Shown piece by piece: positions 21,866 to 32,845 of a stretch of 64,000 bases of DNA. The DNA lies in assembly GCF_029873635.1 (NCBI RefSeq), contig NC_080419.1, positions 80,088,931-80,152,930 of the forward strand. Reading direction: 5' to 3'. Position 1 is the first letter of the stretch. Every line of letters begins with the position of its first letter. Source of the DNA: Malania oleifera. Its lineage: Eukaryota; Streptophyta; Magnoliopsida; Santalales; Ximeniaceae. Position numbers and translations under genes: made by a program. The notes beneath the pieces are model-generated. The model worked only from the letters and a program-made list of their open reading frames with translations, was not told where the DNA came from and made no database searches.

Positions 21866-24119
21866 TGGTGGGTTAGTGTCCTCCTTGGACTCTCTCTTAT
21901 GCAATCTAGATGCAATGATTTAGTGTCCTTATCTTTTTCTTTCCCCCTCCTACTTCCTATGTAGTGCCTCCCTATTCTTTGGTACTTGCATCTTACTTTC
22001 TCCATTCAAGTCTCACTGCTAAACTGTTCTGCAATCTCTTTCTCAAAAGAAAATTGTGAGAGAAGGCAACCTACAAACTTTCATTTTTACTAGGTTGAAA
22101 GGCAATCACATTCATTCAAGAAGGGCACGTGGCTGTATAAGGGCATTGCGTTGATTGGGCAATGAAGATAGCTTGGTTGATATATATATTTTTTTCTAAA
22201 CTATTTTTTAGTTTTATAAATCAGAAAACAACTTTTAATTTATTTTAATAAATCTATACACGCTATATTAAAGTTGAGCCTAGTGCACTATGGGACAAAG
22301 ATTCGGCTGGTGAGGTTGTGCTTTAATGCCTTGAGGATTGTGCCAGGCTTCATCAGGGGTAAAATGCCTCGCTTCATGCCTTTGCTTTCTAAAACACTGC
22401 ATATTATGACATTCCTTTCTTATAAACATATAGTTAAAATGTTCTATTCAAATTTAACTGGAGATTCACACACCCAAAATGCTTAGCCTCAACTAAAAAG
22501 GCGCAAAAGTGTGCTTTTTTGTAATTTTTGTATGAATACGTAAGCCTCGGTGTGTAATGCGTTGGCCTTTTTGGATTTCTTAATTTAGACTAAGCCTTAA
22601 GGCATTTTAGGCATGCCTCATCTTTGATTGAGCCTTTTAAAACATGGCTTTGTCAGCTATATCTGTTGTACATTTACTGTTTGTTATCTCAATTTCTATA
22701 TGGTGCAACCAGACTTAGTCAGGAGTCTACCATTGACATAATGGTAGGGACTGTTACTTGCCTGGCAAAGCAAAGAAAGAGAAACAAAGCATTGAAGATG
22801 GGATTTCCATATCTTTGTTTAATGTCTTTTGAAGGTGTTCATCGTTGCCCAATAATCAGCATTAGTGATTATTTGAGCTACATCTGGACTCTACATCTCT
22901 AGGCATTCTATTGTGAGGAAAAATGACTGTTTTAGGCAACAGGCCTTTTTTACTTTCTTCCCTTTGATTTCATGTTGTTTTTGACTTGAGATTCACACAC
23001 TCAAATGGTAAGCCTACTAAAAAGGTGCAAAAGCATGCATTCCATACAAATGCATTTGTGTTTTTCAGATTCTGCACTTTAGGCTGAGCCTCAAGGCGTT
23101 TCAGGTATGCCTCGTCTCCGATTGGGCCTCTTAAAACACTGGGGTTGTGAGCTATAACCTTATCTGTTGTATGTTTATTGTTTATTATCTCAACTTTGAT
23201 ATGGATCTACCAGACTTAGTCAGGTGTCTGCCACTGGCATAATGGCAGGGACTGTTACTTGTCTGGCAAATCAAAGAAAGAGATATAACGCATTGAATAT
23301 GGGATTCCTATTTCTCTGCTTGATGTCTTTTGAAGGTGTCCATCATTGCCCAATAATCAGCATTAGTGATTATTTGAGCTACATCTGGACTCTACATCTC
23401 CAAACATTTCTCTGCTTTGTCTTCAGAAGGTGTTATCCATATTTTTTACTTTCTTCTCTTTGGTGTCATATTGTTTTTAACTTGAGATTCACACATTAAA
23501 AATGCCAACTTGCTAAGCCTCAATTAAATACGGGCAAAAGTGTGCATTTGTACAAATTCATTGGGCTTTTTCAGATTTTTCACTTTAGGCGGAGTCTGAA
23601 GGCATTTTAGGCATGCCGTGTCTCCGATAGAGCCTTTTAAAACATTGGTGTTGTCAGCTATGACCTCATTTCTTGTATGTTTATTGTTTATTATCTCAAT
23701 TTCGATATGGATCTACCAGACTTAGTCAGGTTATATCACTGGGATAATGGCAAGAACTGTTACTTGTCTGGAAAAGCAAAGAAAGGGATTTAAATCATGA
23801 AGATAGAATTCCATTTCTTTGCCTGATGTCTTTTGAAGGTGTCCATTGTTGCCCATTAATCAACATTAATGATTATTTGAGCTACATCAGGACTCTACAT
23901 CGCTAAACATTTCTCTGCTTGATGTCTTTTGAAGCTGTCCATGCAGACCTTTTCTAACTTTATTCCTTTGGATGTCATATTGTTTTTAACTTGAGATTCA
24001 CACCCTCAAAATGATAAGCCTCAACTAAAAAGGCGCAAAAGCGCCTATTTGGTACAAATTTGGGCTTTTTCAGATTATTCACTTTAGGCTGAGTCTGAAG
24101 GAATTTTAGGCATTCCTCA

Positions 24120-24548
24120 TGTAATGACCCAAAAAATAGGTATACATGAGTTGAGTAGGTAATATAATATAATATATATGTATAATAAAATAATATTTTT
24201 ATTGGAATCCCATTTCTACTTCTGTTTACACTTCCTTCCTAAAAAAATACATACAGTAAATAATAAAATAATATGTATATATATTATATAAGTAGGAGCA
24301 AGCACGTGGGCGAGATTAGAGAAGGCTGTTTTGAGTAAATACTAGAATAGTATCAGCTGGAGATGTTTTTATATTTTGGAATTTTAAAGAATGTTAAATT
24401 TTGATATTTTAGAAACTCTTGTAATATAGTTATTTAATATTCTGGTATAAAAGTATTCAAGATTTTATTTACTTCCGCTGTTTTTATTTCTTACAAAAAA
24501 TTTATAGATAGTAGGACCTTAGACCCCCCTCGGGTTTGGGGCGTGACA
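24120..24548 (+). mobile_element. Solo LTR, 429 bp
   Basis: It starts TGTAATGACCC, ends GGGCGTGACA, and is flanked by CCTCA (24115-24119) and CCTCG (24549-24553), a 4/5 target duplication. Neighbouring array units run uninterrupted through this point, confirming an insertion. The termini suggest Ty3/gypsy. There is no internal region, so it is a recombined remnant. Confidence 0.8.
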
Positions 24549-24917
24549 CCTCGTCTCCGATAGAGCCTTTTAAAACATTGGGGTTGTCATCTATGACCTC
24601 ATTTCTTGTATGTTTATTGTTTATTATCTCAATTTCGATATGGATCTGCCAGACTTAGTCAGGTGTCTACCACTGGCATAATGGTAGGGACTGTTACTTG
24701 TTTGGCAAAGCAAAGAAAGAGATATAAAGCATTGAAAATGGGATTCCCATTTCTCTGGCTGATGTTTTTTAAAGGTGTCCATCGTTGCCCAGTGGTCAAC
24801 ATTAGTGATTATTTGAGCTACATCTGGACTCTACATATCTAACCGTTTCTCTGCTTGTGTCTTTTGAAGGTGTCCATCCTGATCATTTTTACTTTCTTCT
24901 CTTTGATGTCATCTCCA

Positions 24918-25686
24918 AACATTTCTCAGTCTTGGGCTTTGAATCTTTCAGGGGTTTATTCTTGTGAATCTTTTTTCAAGTTTTTGATCCGTTCCAACTC
25001 CTGTTTTCCTCTATTTGGAAGGCTAAAGCTCCCCCAAGGATTAAGGCTTTCATTTGGTTTACTGTGCTTAATAGAATCAATACTAGTAATCTGTTGCAAA
25101 TTAGGAGATCTTTGAAGGCCTTATTGCTAGATGTTTGTGTGCTTTGTTACTTGAATTCTGAGTCAGCTTCTCATTTGTTCTTACCCTGATTTTTCTTGGA
25201 GCGTCTGGAATAATATATTTGGCATGTTAAGAGAAGCTTGGGTTTGTCTACCAACCGTGGATGGAATGTTGGCTATCCCTTTTAAGGGCTTCAAGTGAAA
25301 AAGGATAGGACTGCTCTGTGGAAGTGTGGAATATTTGCAGTGCTGTGGTGTTCATGGTTGAAGCGAAATGCAAGGATTTTTTCAGGGATAAAATTGAGCA
25401 GGCAGCTGGTTTGGGAGAAGATTCATTATTTGGCTTCTCTATGGTGTGTTGGCTCAGGTTGTTTTAAGGGAGCAAGCTTTTTGGAAATTCTGCGAGATTG
25501 GAAAATTTTTTTGCTTTGATATTTCAAATTACTTTTTTATGTTTTTAGTTTCTTTATTTTATGGATGTTTCCCAAATTTTGATGGGAGACGTCTAATTCT
25601 CCTCTTTGTAAATTTTTTTTCTAATGAAATCTCTTCTTTTGCTCTCAAATTTTATACGTGTGTATATATATATATACATATGTATA
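24918..25686 (+). mobile_element. 5'-truncated L1-type LINE
   Basis: It encodes the C-terminal part of a plant L1 reverse transcriptase. WALNLSGVYSCESFFKF and an FGRLKLPQGLR stretch precede a zinc-binding C..C...HLFL tail, then WLKRNARIFSG. A 3' UTR ends in a TA-rich tail. CATCTCCA occurs at both ends (24910-24917 and 25687-25694), a likely target duplication. Several frameshifts and stops make it inactive. It is inserted in one unit of the HISN2 intron array. Confidence 0.75.
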
Positions 25687-27229
25687 CATCTCCATTATCA
25701 ATGTTACTAACTTTTTTGAGAATTAACTGATCTTTTTTATTTTGCTGTAATCATATTAATATAGAATTTTTTATCATTGTTAAATTTACTAGGTGCTCTT
25801 TTTTGCACTCTGTTTGCTTGAGTGCCATATTCTGAATAAGAATTTTGGGATGACTTACAAGTATGGTATGATTTTTAAAAACTTCATTCCCCACTTAGGG
25901 TTGAACCAGACACTGTCGGGTCACTATCGAGAACTGACACAATAGTAGGGACTTTTACTTGTCTGGCAGTGAGAAGAAAGAGAAACAGCATTGAGGATGG
26001 ATTTCCTGTGTGTGTACAATGTCTATTGGAGGTGATCATCTTTGCACAGTAATCAGTATTTGGTGATTCTTTGGGCTACACCTGGACTCCATGTCTCATG
26101 AATTCAATATATTTAGACCTCAGAATAAACATCCCTTTTAGGAACTACACTTTGGCAATTGCATTTTTTTTCTTTTTATTTTCCCCCTTCTAGTAGCAAT
26201 CGCCAATATCCTATTTCCTTCTTGTGAGCAGCTAACTTCTGTCAAAAATTTTGCACTCTATTTTCTTGATCCTCGTGATTTGAATAAGTGGTTTTGGATG
26301 GTTTGTCAATTTTCAGTATGGGTTTCTTTTCTGTTCCTTTTTTTTTTCTAAAACTGTCCCATGTAAGGTTGAAGTGTTGAACCAGACATTGTCAAATCTC
26401 TACTGACATGATGGCAGGGACTGATACTTGTTTGTTATAGACAAGAGAAGCCACATTGAGGGTGGCTTTTTGGTCTCTGTGTCTGATATCTCCTGAATAT
26501 GTTCATCATTGCCTGGCAATCAGCATCTGCTGATGTTGTGAGGTACTTCTGGACACTGTACCTCATTAATTCAGTATATTCATGCTTCAGAGGATAGATC
26601 TCTTAGGAACTACACTTTGGCAGTTGCATTTTGTTTTTGTTTTTTCCTCCTTATGGCAATTGCCAATATCCTATTTCCTTCATGCAAGTAGCTATTTACA
26701 CTCTATATCCTTGATTCTTGCTTTCTGAATAAGAAATTTTGGATGGCCTGTCAGTATAATATGATTTTTTGAAGAACTCCCACTGTCCACTTTAAGATTG
26801 AACCAGACATTTGTCAGGTCTCTATGGGCACAATGGTAGGGACTGTTAATTGTCTGGGAAAGAGAAAAAGGGGAAGAAAAGCATTGAAGGTGTGTTTCCT
26901 GTCTTAATGTTTGATATCTCTTGAAAGGGTTCATCGTTGCCTGGTAATCAGTATTTGGTGATTCTTTGAGCTACATCTGGGCCCTATATCTCATTTATTC
27001 AATATTCACACCTCAGAGAGAAAATTATTAGAAACTAAACTCTGGCAGTTGGATTTTTTTCCCTTTTGTTTTTTCTCTCCTTGTGGCAATTTCCAACATC
27101 CTATTTCCTTCATGCAAGTAGCTATTTGATCTCTGTTTGTTTGATTCTCATTTTCCTAATTAGAAATTTTGGATGGTTTGTTAGTGTGATATGATTTTTT
27201 GAAGAAAAACATTTCTGTCCAGTTTAAGA

Positions 27230-28270
27230 ATGAACCAGACATTTGTGAGGTCTCTATGGACACAATCGTAGGGACTATTAATTATCTGAGGAAGAATTCC
27301 CATTGTCCACTTTAAGATTGAACCAGGCATTTGTCAGGTCTCTATGGACACAATGGTAGGGACTGTTAATTGTCTGGGAAAGAGAAGAAAGGGAAGCAAA
27401 GCATTGCAGGTGTGTTTCCTGTCTTAATGTTTGATATCTCTTGAAAGGGTTCATCGTTGCCCGGTAATCATTTGGTGATTCTTCGAGCTACATCTGGGCC
27501 CTATATCTCATTTCTTCAATATATTCACACTTCGGAGAGAAGATTCTTAGGAACTAAACACTGGCAGTTGGATTTTTTTCCCTTTTGTCTTTTCTCTCCT
27601 TGTGGCAATTCCCAATACCCTATTTCCTTTATGCAAGTAGCTATTTGAACTCTGTTTATATGATTCTCATTTTCCTAATTAGAAATTTTGGATGGTTTGT
27701 TAGCGTGATATGATTTTTTGAAGAAAAACATTTCTGTCCAGTTTAAAATTGAACCAGACATGTGTGGGGTTTCTATGGACACAATGGTAGGGACTATTAA
27801 TTATCTGAGGAAGAATTCCCACTGTCCACTTTAAGATTGAACCAGGCATTTGTCAGGTCTCTATGAACACAATGGTAGGGACTGTTAATTGTCTGGGAAA
27901 GAGAAGAAAGGGAAGCAAAGCATTGCAGGTGTGTTTCCTGTCTTAATGTTTGATATCTCTTGAAAGGGTTCATCGTTGCCCGGTAATCAGTATTTGGTGA
28001 TTCTTCGAGCTACATCTGGGCCCTATATCTCATTTATTCAATATATTCACACTTCGGAGAGAAGATTCTTAGGAACTAAACACTGGCAGTTGGATTTTTT
28101 CCCTTTTGTCTTTTCCTCCTAGTGGCAATTTCCAATATCCTATTTCCTTTATCCAAGTAGCTATTTGAACTCTGTTTATATGATTCTCATTTTCCTAATT
28201 AGAAAGTTTGGATGGTTTGTTAGTGTGATATGATTTTTTGAAGAAAAACATTTCTGTCCAGTTTAAGATT
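27230..28270 (+). repeat. Higher-order tandem duplication of ~520 bp
   Basis: Two adjacent blocks (about 27230-27750 and 27750-28270) each hold a short copy of the key word, then after 89 bp a full copy with 431 bp to the next. They are far more alike than the rest of the array, so this is the youngest duplication in the intron. Confidence 0.8.
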
Positions 28271-30289
28271 GAACCAGACATGTGTGAGGTCTCTATGGAC
28301 ACAATGGTAGGGACTATTAATTATCTGAGAAAGAGAAGCAAAGCGTTGCAGGTGTGTTTCCAGTATTGATGGTTGATATCTCATCATGGTGTTTGTTGTT
28401 CCCAAGTAAATAGAAATTGGTGCTGCAGGCTACATCTGGACTCCATATCTCATTTAATTCAATATATTATGACATTAGAGTAAACTTCCCATTTAGGAAC
28501 TACATTTTGGTGATTGCACTTTTTCCTTTCAATTTTTACTCCCTCTAGTAGTAAGTGCCAAAATACTATTTCCTTTTTGTGTTAGCTAATTTTTAATGAA
28601 TCAGATTACTCCAATTTTGTGTCTTCTTGCCAGTGTTATGCGAATGATATACTTTTTCTCTGCTTGTTTTTTTGTTTTTAAATATAAAATAAAAATTAGG
28701 TTGCTTTGTTCATGTAAGTATTTTGTCAATTATTTTTAACCCTGTAGAAGTTTTTATTTGATCTTGGTATCTTGGTTCTGAATAAACCATCAGGAAGGTT
28801 TATATTTTACCAATGTAGTCTTCATCTCATGCAAGTTGGCTTTTAGGAGGCTATGTAGGTTGCAGTGCACAGCTTTTACATCCTGCAGAGAAGAGTTGTG
28901 TCTAAGCTAAGGCTATTTATATTTTTCAACCTTAAAAATATGAAAATTCATTTGCTTTTCAAATGACGTGCATTCTTCTATTTGGTTTATTCCCTTTCTA
29001 GGTTTTGGCATTTTACCAAATAAGTAAGAGGATCTGACGTTGTAAATTTTAGGTTGAGAAGCTGTTAGACACTGTAAAATGGGACGACAAGGGTTTGGCG
29101 GTGGCAATAGCTCAGAATGTTGATACGGGAGCCATCTTAATGCAAGGCTTTGTAAACCAAGATGCACTAGCGGCAACCATTTTTTCTAGAAAGGCTACAT
29201 TCTACAGCCGTTCACGGTCAACATTGTGGACAAAGGGAGAAACTTCCATGAACTTCATCAACATTCATGATATCTTTCTTGATTGTGATCGTGACTCTGT
29301 ATGTATTGATGGCTTCTAGTTAGACTATTCAGCTATTGTTTGGTTATCCTGATTCCTGTCTGGATGACTTTATCCCAGTTCTGTTTCTCAGATTATATAC
29401 CTTGGGAAGCCTGATGGGCCTACTTGTCACACAGGGTCAGAAACCTGCTATTATTCATCGGTTTTTGATTTCTTAAAACAACCACAGGTTTACAGTCTTA
29501 TCTTTTCATTGCCTGTTGATGAGGAATGCACCATTACCGTATGATGAAAACAGTTTTTGGATCTTTGTGACTTTCAATGACTTTTTTGTTGTGGATTGTT
29601 TGTTGCAGGTTGTTGAGAACAGGTTGGCATTGACCACTTTGTATTCATTAGAGTCTACAATCTCGCAGCGGAAGGCAGGACTAGCATTGACACAAGTTGG
29701 AAAACCTTCATGGACCAAGCGATTATTGCTTGATGACGAGTTGCTGTGCTCGAAAATCTGGTACTATATTGCTATGTTCTGCTTAGAAATTAGGATATGT
29801 TGTTTGGAGGCATGGATTTCAGCTTTGGTTTGGATTTTTGTGATTTAAACGAAACTAAAACACACTTTCCTCCTGTGTTTTATCTAAATTCTGACCAATT
29901 TGAATTCTAAAAGTCCCAAACAGAGTAGGTAATTGACTTTCAATTGATATGGTTCATCATTCATCCCTCCCCACTTTAAAAATGGGTGTAGAAAAGAAAA
30001 TAATGGACTACAACATGGTTCTGGCAACACCATAAATATTTCAATTTAATGTTTGAAGAAAGCTGATTCATTCTTTTTATGCAGGGAAGAGGTAAATGAG
30101 TTATGTTGAACATTGGAGATGAATGAGGATAAGTCCCTAGCTTCTTCAGAGATGGCAGATGTGCTCTATCATGCCATGGTTTTGCTGGCACTCAAAGATA
30201 TAAAAATGGAGGACATTCTCCAAGTCCTCAGACTGAGATTTTCTCTGTCAGGCATTGAGGAGAAGAGAAGCCGAACATCCGAGAGCTAG

Positions 30290-30775
30290 GCGCCATGGGG
30301 TCGGTGAATGGGGTCACCAATTTTGTTCATGCAGCTCAGTGGATGCAATACAGTGTAATTAGTAATTATGCGCGAGCATTAGCAGACCATACATGAAGTT
30401 GTTTAAGATATTGCGCGTCTGATGTAATTGCTGTACTCGGCGATCACTGATTGATTATAAAACATTAGAACACACTGCAAATGATTATTAAAATATTAAT
30501 CATTCTTTTCACTGAGACTCTTTCTCCATTTATTCCATTGCTGCTGTCAAAGCATGGCTTTATCCCTGACACTGCTAACTTCCTACATGCCAATGTGCAT
30601 GGGAGTCACGCCTAAATCAAGTAAGGAGGAAAAAAAGGACAAAGCAGGGAGTTAAAGGTGAAGTCCTAAAACCAGGAAAAGCTATCCGGAGGAAGCATAA
30701 TTCATGGGGTTTTGCTTACATGCGCTTCTGAGCTTTCAAGTGGACTGTCTCTTTCATCTCTTGACACGCCTGCAC
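30290..30775 (+). other. Spacer between HISN2 and the GDSL gene
   Basis: The first part is presumably the HISN2 3' UTR. The rest acts as the GDSL promoter. No other gene is seen. Confidence 0.6.
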
Positions 30776-30783
30776 CTATAAAT
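30776..30783 (+). promoter_or_regulatory. TATA box of the GDSL gene
   Basis: CTATAAAT lies 75 bp upstream of the ATG at 30851. A start site about 30 bp downstream (near 30810) would leave the in-frame ATG at 30806 at or outside the transcript's end, supporting 30851 as the start. Confidence 0.55.
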
Positions 30784-30850
30784 TGCCACATGAAGCCCCT
30801 CTTTCTTGAACTGCAAAGACCATCATATGGTCTTCTCAAAATATAGAGAG

Positions 30851-32845
30851 ATGGCAAAGCGTGATGATGAAGGGCCGAGTTTAGCAACCCTGCTGCTGCT
30901 GTTGCTGCAGTGTTTAAGTGTTGTGGCAGCATCACAGCAGGGAGTTCCTGCAATGTTTGTGTTTGGAGATTCTCTGGTTGATGTTGGGAACAACAACTTC
31001 CTCAGCTCCATTGCGAAGGCAAATTACTTCCCTTATGGATGTGACTTCAATAGAGGCGCCTCTGGGAGATTTTCTAATGGGAGAACTTTCGTTGATATGC
31101 TCGGTAACTTCTTGACCAGCACACGCTAGTTGTTGATTTGTAGAAATAATTTTTGCTTTTATTTTAATTCCATTTTGTTAAAGAATTATGAAAATATCAC
31201 TTCATCTTTATTAGGTTTTTAAATATTTCTATGAGGAATTGAGGCGACGTCCTTGTATTTCTTATTTTTTTTAAAAGAAATTGCAGATAACACAAACTTT
31301 GACGTTTTCAACAATTGTATAGAAAATTTTAAAAAATACGTTAGTCCAAAAGTTTTATAGAGATGTTTATAAAAATTTAAAAATGATCTGGTACTTTTTA
31401 TAATGGTGAAAAAAAATAATTCCATATATAGAGCTCTATGCGTGCTGTGTAGGTAGATACCGGTACATGTATATTTTATTTAATAGCATTTGCTTTGGAT
31501 TTTACTTTTAGAAATGGAGTTTGGTTTGGATTTACAGGAGAGAAGTTGGGGGTTGGGTCTGCGCCAGCCTTCGCAGATCCGAACACAGGAGGAGCCAGAG
31601 TCCTAGGCGGTGTCAACTATGCTTCCGCAGCTGCTGGCATCCTCGATGAGACTGGCCGACACTACGTACGTACCCTGTTCCCACTACTCTCCTCCAATAA
31701 CTCGAACATCACTGTCATGGTTTTATTATAGCGAGCTTTTGTCTTACGAGAATGCCTCTTCTTAAGACACCATACCTCAAGAAGATTAGTACTTCTTATT
31801 TTGAATGTTAAAAATTCAAAGATTATGTTTGTCTAGCAAAATAAAATGAAATACAGTGAAAAATTTGGGAGTAGAGGGAATTGCTATGACTTGTATATGT
31901 ATTGTTATGCATTCATCCAACTTGTTTTAGGCATAACATAAAACAAGACAGATAGAAAGATTAGTAGATTAGTAATAAGCGTGTAGGCATGCAGGGAGAG
32001 AGATTCAGCCTGAACCAGCAAGTGCTGAACTTTCAAAGCACATTGGAGCAGCTAAGAGGAATGATGGGGGGAAGGAATCTAAGCCAATACCTGGCCAAAT
32101 CCATAGCAGTGATGGCGTTTGGGAGCAACGACTACATCAACAACTACCTCTTGCCTTCCATCTACTCCTCCAGCTTCACTTACTCGCCCCCTGATTTCGC
32201 CAATCTTCTTCTCAACCACTATGCCCGCCAAATCTTGGTATAATCACTTTATTCCCTAGCCTATAATTATCCCCGATTGGATTAATGTGAGCATTGCAGG
32301 CACTGCACAGTGTGGGACTGAGGAAGTTCTTCATTGGGGGGGTTGGGCCAATAGGGTGCATTCCAAATCAGTTGGCAAGGGGTGAGGCCCCACCCGGAAG
32401 ATGCGTCGATTATGTGAATCGGATCCTTGGTACCTTCAACGAAGGGCTCAGATCCCTGGTCGACCAGCTGAACGGTAACCATCCCGGTGCCATCTTTGTC
32501 TACGGCAACACCTACAGAGTTTTTGGTGACATACTAAATACCCCTTCCGCCTACGGTAAGCAATTTCTATAACTACGACCAAATTGAAAAATGAAGTATT
32601 GGGGAATAAATGAATGGAGTGCAGGGTTCAGCGTGGTGGACAGAGGGTGCTGCGGAATAGGGAGGAACCAAGGGCAGATAACCTGCCTTCCCTTCGCCTC
32701 TCCTTGCCCAGACCGCAATGCATACGTCTTCTGGGACGCCTACCACCCCACTCAGGCTGCCGACGCCGTCCTCGCCCGCAGGGCTTTCTATGGCCCGCCT
32801 TCTGATTCCTACCCAATTAATATCCAACAGATGGCCCTCCTCTGA
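30851..32845 (+). CDS. GDSL esterase/lipase, secreted, five exons
   Basis: Predicted serine esterase/lipase of the plant GDSL (SGNH hydrolase) family; its substrate cannot be told. Exons: 30851-31103, 31538-31665, 31995-32237, 32300-32555, 32625-32845. All have GT-AG borders and join in phase to 366 aa, the usual family length. Residues 10-28 form a hydrophobic signal peptide (LATLLLLLLQCLSVVAAS). Block I is FGDSLVDVGNNN with nucleophile Ser41. Block II is GVNYASAAAGI around Gly109. Block III is GSNDYINNY with Asn172. Block V is DAYHP with Asp331 and His334. The full catalytic set is present and no lesion is seen. An in-frame ATG at 30806 would add 15 residues ahead of the signal peptide and is less likely, given the TATA box position. 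It lies on the same strand as HISN2, 561 bp downstream. Confidence 0.93.

Larger units (their letters stand above)
22270..28560 (+). repeat. Diverged intronic tandem array, unit ~420-510 bp
   Basis: The word AATGGTAGGGACTGTTA (with changes) recurs near 22741, 23243, 23748, 24685, 25947, 26415, 26833, 27263, 27352, 27783, 27872 and 28300. Each is followed by CTTGTCTGGCAAAG-like, GTTCATCGTTGCC, AATCAGTATTTGGTGATT and AGCTACATCTGG. The left units (about 505 bp) carry an extra GAGATTCACAC...AAGCCTCAA segment; the right units (about 420-430 bp) carry AACTACACTTTGGCAGTTG. Two insertions interrupt it. Not coding. Confidence 0.85.
20490..29052 (+). other. 8.6-kb HISN2 intron packed with repeats
   Basis: Its donor is AAAGGTACTT and its acceptor AAATTTTAG. 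It holds a MITE with an internal tandem repeat (20995-21865), a diverged tandem array (22270-28560), a solo LTR (24120-24548) and a LINE (24918-25686). 28560-29052 shows nothing recognisable. Because the flanking exons join in phase, it is one intron. Confidence 0.75.
20270..30289 (+). pseudogene. HISN2: Histidine biosynthesis HisI-HisE bifunctional gene, interrupted
   Basis: HISN2 is the plastid enzyme with phosphoribosyl-AMP cyclohydrolase (HisI) and phosphoribosyl-ATP pyrophosphatase (HisE) activity, steps 2 and 3 of histidine synthesis. Exons by homology and GT-AG sites: 20270-20489 (transit-peptide part), 29053-29298, 29392-29487, 29609-29760, 30085-30289. Spliced length is close to 288 codons, versus about 281 in Arabidopsis. 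HisI is intact: KWDDKGLAVAIAQN, SRSRSTLWTKGE, DCDRDS, GPTCHTGSETCYY. The HisE motifs EEVNEL and SSEMADVLYHAMV are present. Two lesions are visible. The frame starting at ATG 20323 is one base out of phase with the exon's homologous frame within four codons. A TGA at 30107-30109 falls just after EEVNELC, where homologues have Arg. The exon 4/5 junction also gives Trp where homologues have Arg. Both Arg changes fit CpG decay. A recent pseudogene is likely; assembly error is the alternative. Confidence 0.85.

Noticed and set aside
22741-24842. Small frame recurring in three array units (GTVTCLAKQRKR... CLMSFEGVH)
   Set aside because: The frame is kept only in the less diverged units, is lost in the others and lies inside an intron; similarity follows from DNA repetition, not coding constraint.
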